A DNA stretch of 37,588 nt from an uncultured Azonexus sp. (lineage in GTDB: Bacteria; Pseudomonadota; Gammaproteobacteria; Burkholderiales; Rhodocyclaceae), in contig CALJZP010000145.1 of NCBI GenBank assembly GCA_937983545.1, positions 1 through 37,588 of the forward strand. The letters are read 5' to 3'. Below are positions 10,144-16,892 of this stretch, piece after piece; positions within the stretch are counted from its first letter, which is position 1, and each line of letters starts with the position of its first letter. A program made the translations under genes and the position numbers. The notes beneath the pieces are model-generated. The model had not been told where the DNA came from and made no database searches. It saw only the letters and a program-made list of their open reading frames with translations.

Positions 10144-11244
10144 ATGGAAACCGTTACACCCGGCACCGTCCTCTGGCTGGCTTTCGCCGTTGCCTTCGTT
10201 TTCGGCGCCATCGGCCAGAAAACCCATTTCTGCACCATGGGAGCGGTCTCCGATATCGTGAACATGGGCGACTGGAGCCGCATGCGCATGTGGCTGCTGG
10301 CCATCGGCGTCGCCATCCTCGGCGCTGGCTTCCTGCATGCGGGCGGCCAGATCGACCTCGGCAAGACCATCTACCGGACACCGACCTTCGCCTGGCTGTC
10401 CTATCTCGTCGGCGGCACCTGCTTCGGCATCGGCATGGTGCTGGCCTCCGGCTGCGGCGGCAAGACGCTGATCCGCATCGGCGGCGGCAATCTGAAATCG
10501 CTGGTCGTTTTTGTCGTGCTGGGGCTCGTGGCCTACATGACCCTGCGCGGCGTCTTCGGCGTCTTTCGCGTCAACGTCCTGGAAAAGGCGGCGATCACCT
10601 TTCCGGGAGGGCAGGATATTCCCGCCCTGCTGACGGCTGCCGGCGTCGACGCGAAAACGGCCTTCTGGCTGGCCGTGCTGGGCGTCGGCGGCGGCCTGAC
10701 CGCCTTCTGTCTGCTCAAACGCGATTTCTGGACCCTCGACAATCTGCTCGGCGGCCTGGGTGTCGGCCTGACGGTCGTCGCTGCATGGTATGTCAGCGGT
10801 CACATCGGCTACCTCGCCGAACATCCGGAAACGCTGGAGGAGGCTTTCATCGCCACCAACAGCGGCCGCATGGAATCGCTATCCTTCGTCGCACCGCAGG
10901 CCTATACGCTGGAGTTGCTGATGCTGTGGTCGGATACCAGCCGCACGGTGACCTTCGCCATCGCCACAGCACTCGGCGTGATGGCCGGCTCCTTCATCTG
11001 GAGCGTGTTGACCCGCAGTTTCCGTTGGGAGGGCTTTGTCAGTCTCGAAGACACGGCCAACCACCTGATCGGCGCTGCCCTGATGGGTTTCGGCGGTGTC
11101 GTCGCCATGGGGTGCACCGTGGGACAGGGCATCACCGGCTTCTCGACGCTGGCGCTCGGCTCCATCGTCACCTTCGGCGCCATCGTCGCGGCGGCGGCGG
11201 CAACGCTCAAATTCCAGTACTGGCGTTTGATGCGCGAAGCCTGA
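10144..11244 (+). CDS. YeeE/YedE (TsuA-like) sulfur-compound transporter
   Basis: 366 residues with about nine to ten membrane segments. Three conserved cysteine motifs are visible: FCTMGA (Cys30), SGCGGKT (Cys104) and GCTVGQG (Cys324). In the bacterial thiosulfate channel TsuA/YeeE the equivalent cysteines line the thiosulfate path, so import of thiosulfate or a related sulfur anion across the inner membrane is likely. The ATG is 2 bp after the queC stop, indicating co-translation. The usual partner, a TusA-like protein (YeeD/TsuB), is not adjacent. The protein is a single full-length two-domain version of the family. Confidence 0.88.
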   Translation: METVTPGTVLWLAFAVAFVFGAIGQKTHFCTMGAVSDIVNMGDWSRMRMWLLAIGVAILGAGFLHAGGQIDLGKTIYRTPTFAWLSYLVGGTCFGIGMVLASGCGGKTLIRIGGGNLKSLVVFVVLGLVAYMTLRGVFGVFRVNVLEKAAITFPGGQDIPALLTAAGVDAKTAFWLAVLGVGGGLTAFCLLKRDFWTLDNLLGGLGVGLTVVAAWYVSGHIGYLAEHPETLEEAFIATNSGRMESLSFVAPQAYTLELLMLWSDTSRTVTFAIATALGVMAGSFIWSVLTRSFRWEGFVSLEDTANHLIGAALMGFGGVVAMGCTVGQGITGFSTLALGSIVTFGAIVAAAAATLKFQYWRLMREA

Positions 11245-11300
11245 TCCGGGCGGTCAGCCGGAAAAGAAGGACAGAATCGACGAACGCTTGGGCAAGCCGC

Positions 11301-11519
11301 TCAGGCGTTTTCGTTTTCCTTGAGCTTTTCGATGACCAGCGGAAAAGCGCCGGAGCCGATCAAGGCTACGGCGGAAACGATGAAGGCCAGTCCGGCCATC
11401 GGATCGTCGAGCACGGGATGGATGGCTCTACCGAAGCCGGCGAGGCTGAGCAGCCCGGGAATTGCGCAGAGCACGCCAAGCGCGGTGAGGATGAGGAAGG
11501 ACAGGGGATAGCGGCGCAT
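11301..11519 (-). CDS. Small two-helix membrane protein, unknown function
   Basis: 72 residues with two hydrophobic helices (about 6-26 and 42-60) and a charged C-terminal tail (EKLKENENA). I do not recognise a family. It converges on the sulfur transporter gene and lies 59 bp downstream of the YidD-like gene on the same strand. There is no Shine-Dalgarno before the ATG; a TAGACT hexamer 6 bp upstream could be a -10 box for a leaderless transcript. Confidence 0.6.
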   Translation of the reverse strand: MRRYPLSFLILTALGVLCAIPGLLSLAGFGRAIHPVLDDPMAGLAFIVSAVALIGSGAFPLVIEKLKENENA

Positions 11520-11578
11520 GGCGACAGTCTACACGGCTTGCCACCCGGCGGCGACCTGTGTTCGGCCAGGTTTCTCGC

Positions 11579-11941
11579 TCAGGTGGCCGTACCTTGTCCG
11601 CCGTCCTTGCGACGGCTGTCCCAGCTGCAGTCGCAAGGCAGGTTGGTGGCGATGTCGCAAGCCTGGCCCGGGTCGATATCGCACGAACAATCGCAGAAAC
11701 CGGCCTGCGCGCTGCGCAAAAGCGGCGAGCGGTGACGCCGGAATTCCTCGCCGCAGCGACCGAGCCGCCGACGCAGCAGCAACAGCCCGCGCAGCGTGCC
11801 ATGGCGCCGGATGACCCGGTAGCCCAGCGCCGAACAGCTGGCCTTGCCCGTGTAGTAGCGGTAGGCGCAGCAAAAGCCCTTGCGCGGGGAGAGGTGGCGT
11901 TGATAGGCGCGAATGGCGGCGAGCGCGAGGCGTCGGAGCAT
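11579..11941 (-). CDS. YidD-like membrane protein insertion factor with Cys-rich tail
   Basis: 120 residues. The first 75 match the YidD family (amphipathic start IRAYQRHLSPRKGF, a Cys cluster, then ALGYRVIRRHG), which assists YidC-dependent membrane insertion. The classic YidD motif is looser here, and the gene is not in the rpmH-rnpA-yidD-yidC context, so this is probably a second, divergent paralogue. The C-terminal half is unusual: six cysteines fall between about residues 83 and 106 (CDCSC...C...CDC), which suggests metal binding or disulfides. A strong AGGAG Shine-Dalgarno precedes the ATG. Confidence 0.78.
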   Translation of the reverse strand: MLRRLALAAIRAYQRHLSPRKGFCCAYRYYTGKASCSALGYRVIRRHGTLRGLLLLRRRLGRCGEEFRRHRSPLLRSAQAGFCDCSCDIDPGQACDIATNLPCDCSWDSRRKDGGQGTAT

Positions 11942-12018
11942 GCGGTTCTCCTGTGCCGAGGTCGGCAGAAGACTGCCCGCGCGTCGGGCATTTGTGTCGC
12001 GCTACGCGGAAAGCGGGC

Positions 12019-12051
12019 AAAAAAAACCGGCGGGAAAGGGCCGCCGGTTTT
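12019..12051 (-). terminator. Rho-independent terminator of the Tim44-domain gene
   Basis: An 11-bp perfect stem (12023-12033 with 12041-12051, AAAACCGGCGG/CCGCCGGTTTT) with a 7-nt loop. On the minus strand it is followed by a run of eight T (complement of 12019-12026). It sits 22 bp after the stop of the Tim44-domain gene. Confidence 0.92.
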
Positions 12052-12072
12052 GTCGGGAAAGCGCCAGAGCGC

Positions 12073-12951
12073 TTACTGGACCTGCTGGATGCCGGACAGA
12101 ACCCAGCCGCGGGAGCCGTCGCGCGGCTTGGTCATGTGCCACATTTCGGCGAAGGCCTCGGCCGGTGCGTGCTCGTCTTCGCGGATCAGGCCGGAGAAAT
12201 GCACGGTCACGATGTAGCGATTGGCTTCTTCGGCGACATCGATCACGTCGGCATTGAGCTGGACGACATCGGTCGTCTGCTTGGCGCCCTTGCGCTCGTC
12301 GATGGCCAGCTTGATCTCGGCGAACATTTCCGGTGCGGTGAATTCGCGGATATCGTCGAGGTTGCCGGCGTCGTTGGCGGCCTGCAGGCGAATGAAGTTC
12401 ACCTTGGCGTTGCGCACGAAGCCCTCGACATCGAAATCGGCCGGGATGTTGGCAACGCCCGCAGCGGCCACTGCGGCCGGGGCAGCGGCAGAACCGCCAG
12501 CCGGCGCGAAGTCAGGCTGTGCCGCCTTGCCACCGTAGGGGGCGCCGGCGCCGGCGTACTGCATGCCTTGATGGCCTTGGGCAGCGGCCTTCTTGCGCAT
12601 GAAGAAGGCGATCGCGCCGATCACGATCATCGCCAGCAGGGCGATCATCATGAAGTTGGCCAGTTCTTCGCCGAAACCGAAATGCGAAGCCAGCGCGGCG
12701 AGGCCGAGACCGGCGGCGAGGCCGGCGAGCGGGCCCATCCACGAGCGCTTCGGTTGTGCCGCGGGCGCCGGGGCTGCCGCCTGACGGGGAGCCTGGGCGG
12801 GTGCGGCCTGATGCGTGTTGTTCGGGGCGACCGACTGGCGCTGCATGCCGGACGAGCTGCCGCCGCCGAGGCGTTTCGCCGCTTCGGCATCGTTGATTTG
12901 CAAGCTGAAGCCGAGCACCAGCGCTGCGGCCATCATTACGAAGTTTTTCAT
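12073..12951 (-). CDS. Tim44-like domain membrane protein
   Basis: 292 residues. There is a signal-like N-terminus (1-24), a low-complexity Ala/Pro/Gln linker (35-65), two hydrophobic segments (about 72-92 and 97-116), a Gly/Ala-rich linker, and a C-terminal Tim44-like domain (about 165-290: FVRNAKVNFIRLQAANDAGN, FTAPEMFAEIKLAI, ending in a WVLSGIQQVQ tail). In bacteria this domain occurs in inner-membrane proteins of poorly defined role; in mitochondria Tim44 binds lipid and import machinery. It is a single-gene unit with its own terminator. Confidence 0.87.
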   Translation of the reverse strand: MKNFVMMAAALVLGFSLQINDAEAAKRLGGGSSSGMQRQSVAPNNTHQAAPAQAPRQAAAPAPAAQPKRSWMGPLAGLAAGLGLAALASHFGFGEELANFMMIALLAMIVIGAIAFFMRKKAAAQGHQGMQYAGAGAPYGGKAAQPDFAPAGGSAAAPAAVAAAGVANIPADFDVEGFVRNAKVNFIRLQAANDAGNLDDIREFTAPEMFAEIKLAIDERKGAKQTTDVVQLNADVIDVAEEANRYIVTVHFSGLIREDEHAPAEAFAEMWHMTKPRDGSRGWVLSGIQQVQ

Positions 12952-13053
12952 CCTTGTCTCCTGTTTGTGGAAAACGACTGGCGTAGTGTAACCCGTCAGT
13001 TAGGTGGGATTTAGCAGTGTATTTGGGTGTGACTATTCGATATTTTCGAAGTG

Positions 13054-14331
13054 TCAGCTGAGCAAGGCAGCGACCGCTTCAGGATTGGACGGGAAGTAGA
13101 GATGAACATACGACGCGGTCAGTCGATTCAGGCGGTAGACGGCCTCGCCTTCACGCCCGTCGGCGGTGCGCGCCCGGGTCAGTGGCGCCAGCGGCGACTC
13201 GCTTTTCGAGTAATGGAAGGTGTGCCCGGACAGCGAGCCTTCAGGCAGATCGACGAATTGCGTACCGAGGGCGGCCAGCCGTTTCTGCATGACCGAGCGG
13301 CCGGGTAGCAGGCCGCCGAAGCGATGGGTGGTGCCGGCCTTGTCCACGACTTCCCCGAACAGGCTCATCATGCCGCCGCATTCGGCGAGCAGCGGCTTGC
13401 CGGCCGCGACGTGGTCGCACAACTGCTGCCACAGCGCGGCATTGCCGCCGATGGCCGGGGCGTGCAGCTCCGGGTAGCCGCCCGGCAGCCAGACGGCGTC
13501 GCAGGGGGGCAAGCTTTCGCCGGCGACCGGCGAGAAGAAACGCAGGTCGGCGCCCAGTTGCCGCAGGGTCTGCAGGTTGGCCGGGTAAATGAATCCGTAA
13601 GCCGCATCGTGGGCGATGGCGACGGTCTTGCCGGCGAGCAGCGGTGCCGTGTCGGGCGGCGCGGCCATGGCGAAATCGACCAGGGCGGGCAGGTCGACGG
13701 TGGCGCTGGCGGCGAGTGCATCGGCCAGCTTGTCGAGGCGCTGCCCGAGGTCGTCGATCTCGGCAGCCTGGAGCAGGCCGAGATGGCGCTCGGGCAGGCT
13801 GTCGTCGCTTTTCGGCAGGGCACCGAACCAGCCCATGCCGGGAGGCAGGCTTTCCTTCAGCATGTCGGCATGGCGGGGGCTGCCGACGCGGTTGGCGAGC
13901 ACGCCGGCGAAGGGCAGGCCGGGACGGTAGCTGGCCAGACCGTGGGCTACGGCGCCGAAGGTCTGGGCCATCTTGCCGGCATCGATCAGGGCCATGACCG
14001 GGATGGCGAAGCGTTCGGCGATGTCGGCGGCGGACGGCTGGCCGTCGAACAAGCCCATCACGCCCTCGATCAGGATCAGGTCGGAATCGGCCGCCGCCTG
14101 GGCCAGGCGCCAGCGCGCATCGGCCTCGCCGCACATGCCGAGATCGAGGTTCTGGCAGGGGCGGCCGCTGGCGAAGGCGTGGATCTGCGGGTCGAGAAAG
14201 TCAGGGCCGCACTTGAATACGGTGACGTGCCGGCCTTGTCGGGCATGCAGGCGGGCCAGGGCGGCGGTGACGGTGGTCTTGCCCTGGCCGGAGGCCGGGG
14301 CGGCGATGAGGAGGGCGGGACAGGCGGGCAT
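13054..14331 (-). CDS. cobB: Cobyrinate a,c-diamide synthase (CobB/CbiA)
   Basis: 425 residues. It amidates the a and c acetate side chains of cobyrinic acid using glutamine and ATP. The N-terminal ATP-binding domain has the P-loop APASGQGKTT (11-20), FKCGPDFLDP and IEGVMGLFDG (88-97). The C-terminal class I glutaminase domain has WLPGGYPELH and the nucleophile Cys318 in AECGGMM. The frame is open upstream, but homology begins at MPACPALLIAAPASGQG, so the ATG at 14331 is the start. It lies 68 bp downstream of the riboswitch-controlled TonB receptor on the same strand, so it may share that control, though a 7-bp hairpin sits between. Other late corrin genes are not in the window. Confidence 0.94.
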   Translation of the reverse strand: MPACPALLIAAPASGQGKTTVTAALARLHARQGRHVTVFKCGPDFLDPQIHAFASGRPCQNLDLGMCGEADARWRLAQAAADSDLILIEGVMGLFDGQPSAADIAERFAIPVMALIDAGKMAQTFGAVAHGLASYRPGLPFAGVLANRVGSPRHADMLKESLPPGMGWFGALPKSDDSLPERHLGLLQAAEIDDLGQRLDKLADALAASATVDLPALVDFAMAAPPDTAPLLAGKTVAIAHDAAYGFIYPANLQTLRQLGADLRFFSPVAGESLPPCDAVWLPGGYPELHAPAIGGNAALWQQLCDHVAAGKPLLAECGGMMSLFGEVVDKAGTTHRFGGLLPGRSVMQKRLAALGTQFVDLPEGSLSGHTFHYSKSESPLAPLTRARTADGREGEAVYRLNRLTASYVHLYFPSNPEAVAALLS

Positions 14332-14367
14332 GGTGGCGGGAGACGGGATGTGAGAGGGGATGATAGA

Positions 14368-14385
14368 CCCTCCCGGCGGGGAGGG
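14368..14385 (-). other. Intergenic hairpin between TonB receptor and cobB
   Basis: CCCTCCC (14368-14374) and GGGAGGG (14379-14385) form a 7-bp perfect stem with a GGCG loop in the 68-bp gap. There is no T-run on the minus strand, so it looks more like a processing or attenuation element than a full terminator. Confidence 0.4.
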
Positions 14386-14399
14386 GCGCGAGTGAAGGA

Positions 14400-16493
14400 T
14401 CAGAAGCTGGCGCGCAGGCCGAGGCGGAAGGTACGCGGTTCGAGCGGATGCACCAGTCGGCCTTCGATGGCGGTGCCCGAGCCACAGCCGCCGGTACCGG
14501 CCAGCGCTTCGTTGCGCGAGCAGGCGCCGCCCCAGTACTCGATGTCGTTGGCCCGCTTGTCGAGCAGGTTGAGGATGTCGAGGGTGAGTTGGAGCTGGGG
14601 GGTGATGCGGTAGCCGGCTTTCAGGTTGGCCATCCAGAATGCCGATGACTTGTGTTCGCCGCTTTCTTCCAGCGCGTAGGCGCCGAGGTAGCGCAGGCGC
14701 AGGCCGCCGAACCACGGGCCGCCGTGGTCGGCGGTGAGGCCGAGCGAGGCGGTCAGCGGAATGGCGTTGGGTACGCGGCGGCCGCCGTTGTCGGCGTTGG
14801 CTTCGCGGAAGCGGGCCTGCGACCAGGCGATGTCGGCGTCGACGATCCAGCCGTCAACCGGCGTGATGTAGTTGGACCATTCGACACCATGCCGGCGCGA
14901 GGCCCCTTTGGGTTCGGTGATGCCTTCGTCGCCGACGAAGACCAGTTCGGAGGCCAGCGCCATCTGCCAGACCGACAGGTTGGTATGCCATCCCTTGAGC
15001 GGCGTGGCCCGCAGGCCGAGTTCGCTGCCCTTGGCCTTGACGATCAGCGGCACGGCGTCGACGGCGCTGCCGTCCTGCGGATTGGTGCGTGCCGTGACGC
15101 CGCGCGCATCGTTGCTGTGGAAGCCGTGGCCCCAGTTGGCGTAGAACTCGGTCGGCCCGAGCAAATCGAAGGGGCCGAAGACGAGGCCGAGTTTCGGGCT
15201 GGTCTGGCCGGCCGAGGCCTCGCCGCCGTTGCCCATGTTGAACTGTCCGGCCAGCGGGGTGACGCGGGCGTCGATCTGGTCGCGCCGCAGGCCGAGCGTG
15301 CTGCGCAGCCAGCCGGTCCATTGCGTGCGGGCTTCGAGCAGGAAGGCGAGCGCCGTCTCGCGGATGCGGTCCTCGCGGATGGTCCGCGTGCGCTGCCGGT
15401 TCTCGGTGGCGTACAGCCCGACGAGCGAAATCCGATCCTGACGCAACTGGACGCCGGCGCTCAGTTCGGTGTCCTTCCATTGCGGCCCGAGGAACCAGCT
15501 TTGCCGGACCTGTCCGCCCCACAGCAGGCGTTCGTCGGCCTGTTCATGCTGGTCGCCCTGCACGCCGTTGATGTAGCCGGACGGGTTGGCGAAGTAGTTC
15601 AGGCCGTAATCGACGACGTAGAGGTTGAGCTTGCTGGCCCCGGACTCGTTGGTACGCGCCCAGTCGCCGGACAGGCTGGTGCGGTGCGTCTTGCCGCCGT
15701 CATTGGGCGACTGGGCGCCGAAACGGCCGATCTCGCCGGCAGCGATGGCGCGTTCGGGCACATGCTCGGTGGCTGTCCAGTCGGCCTTGTAGGCCATGCC
15801 GGTCAGCGAAAAGCCGTTGGCGGCGTTGCCCGAGGTCAGACGCAGCACGCCGTTGGTTTTGTTGAGCTTCTGCGGCTGATCCCAGGGGCCGTCATAGCCG
15901 CCGACATCGATGGCGCCCATCAGATTGATATCGCCCAGGCTGTGTCCGCCGGCGGCGAGCAGGCGCCGGAAATTGTGCTGGCCGGCGCCGAGCTCGACGA
16001 AGCTCCGGTCGAGCTTGCGCAGGTAGTCGATGTGTGCCGAGCCGGTCGTGGCGAAATCGCCGTCCTCTGCCGCGTAGACGCCCTTGCGGTAGCGGATGCC
16101 GCCGATCAGTTCGGGGATCAGGAAATTGAGATCCATGTAGCCCTGGCCGTGGGCGTGGCTGGCCATGTTGACCGGCATGCCCAGGACGTGGGTGGCGAAG
16201 TCGCTGCCGTGGTCGAGATTGAAACCGCGCAGGAAATACTGGTTGGCCTTGCCGTCGCCGGAGTGCTGGGTGACGATCATGCCGGGCACGGTTTCCAGCG
16301 CTTCGGCCGGACGCAGCAGCGGCCGGTTGGCCAGTTGCCTGGCGGTGACCGTGCCCTCGGTGGCCGAGTCGGCGACACCGGTCAGGTCGCGCTGGCCGCT
16401 GCTGACGGTCACTTCCTGCAGGGTGGGTAGGCCGGCGGCGTTGAGGTTGCCGATGCCGGCCATGGCGGCCAGCAAGAACAGACGGTGGTGCAT
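14400..16493 (-). CDS. TonB-dependent receptor under cobalamin riboswitch (non-BtuB type)
   Basis: 697 residues. It has a signal peptide (cleavage near residue 19, NLNA-AG), a TonB-box-like LQEVTVSS, a plug domain (about 35-150, with QYFLRGFNLDHGSDFATHVL) and a barrel ending RASF with terminal Phe. The start at 16493 was chosen over an ATG 30 bp upstream because a GGAG lies 8 bp before it and the signal peptide starts there. The leader carries a full cobalamin riboswitch, so a cobalamin, a corrinoid or a cobalt chelate is the likely ligand. The sequence differs clearly from the BtuB at 20869 and looks like the receptor family that shares the RGFNLDHG plug. cobB follows on the same strand. Confidence 0.9.
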   Translation of the reverse strand: MHHRLFLLAAMAGIGNLNAAGLPTLQEVTVSSGQRDLTGVADSATEGTVTARQLANRPLLRPAEALETVPGMIVTQHSGDGKANQYFLRGFNLDHGSDFATHVLGMPVNMASHAHGQGYMDLNFLIPELIGGIRYRKGVYAAEDGDFATTGSAHIDYLRKLDRSFVELGAGQHNFRRLLAAGGHSLGDINLMGAIDVGGYDGPWDQPQKLNKTNGVLRLTSGNAANGFSLTGMAYKADWTATEHVPERAIAAGEIGRFGAQSPNDGGKTHRTSLSGDWARTNESGASKLNLYVVDYGLNYFANPSGYINGVQGDQHEQADERLLWGGQVRQSWFLGPQWKDTELSAGVQLRQDRISLVGLYATENRQRTRTIREDRIRETALAFLLEARTQWTGWLRSTLGLRRDQIDARVTPLAGQFNMGNGGEASAGQTSPKLGLVFGPFDLLGPTEFYANWGHGFHSNDARGVTARTNPQDGSAVDAVPLIVKAKGSELGLRATPLKGWHTNLSVWQMALASELVFVGDEGITEPKGASRRHGVEWSNYITPVDGWIVDADIAWSQARFREANADNGGRRVPNAIPLTASLGLTADHGGPWFGGLRLRYLGAYALEESGEHKSSAFWMANLKAGYRITPQLQLTLDILNLLDKRANDIEYWGGACSRNEALAGTGGCGSGTAIEGRLVHPLEPRTFRLGLRASF

Positions 16494-16577
16494 GGTGCGA
16501 CTCCAGTGAACGACCGTCCGCATTCCCGCAGCCGGTCAGTTGCCATCGCTGCCGTTGGCGGCGGCAGCACGAAGCAA

Positions 16578-16755
16578 CAGGCCGGTCTCCGGGCTGGCGA
16601 GTCTTGATGCGCCGCCTTCCCAAGTGGTCACTCAGTGGCGTCATGGCGTATCCGCACTCGCTTACCGTTGCGGGGGCAGCCGGGGCATTGCGATCGCGTG
16701 GATCGCTCACCCCGTTCCCGTTTCACCCGACGCCTTGCGGCGGCGGGCACCTGTT
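16578..16755 (-). ncRNA. Cobalamin riboswitch (upstream of second TonB receptor)
   Basis: Read on the minus strand, this leader shows the ordered conserved elements: GGTGCCC near the 5' end (16744-16751), the GTGAAACGGGAA element, the core GCCCCCGCAACGGTAAGC (around 16660-16680), the GCCACTG box, GGGAAGGC, and a closing AGCCCGGAGACCGGCC. This is the adenosyl/hydroxocobalamin aptamer (B12-box) class. Downstream, a CTGCCG/CGGCAG hairpin (16549-16567) lies before the Shine-Dalgarno and has no T-run, so control is more likely translational than by termination. The boundaries are approximate. Confidence 0.93.
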
Positions 16756-16892
16756 GCCGGTTTCCGGCTGATATTTCAGATTCTTGCCGCCGGACGGACA
16801 AGATCGGGTCATGCATTTCTTACGGTCTGGCAGGCTCGATCAACACCCGCTTGCCGAACATGGCGGGCGGGCGATTCTGATCAGCAAGCCGT

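Noticed and set aside
14332-14715. Extension of cobB upstream of 14331
   Set aside because: It would overlap the TonB receptor gene and carries no CobB homology; the ATG at 14331 is directly before the P-loop segment.
14652-16430. 592-codon open frame on the plus strand
   Set aside because: Antisense to the TonB receptor gene; an artefact of codon bias.
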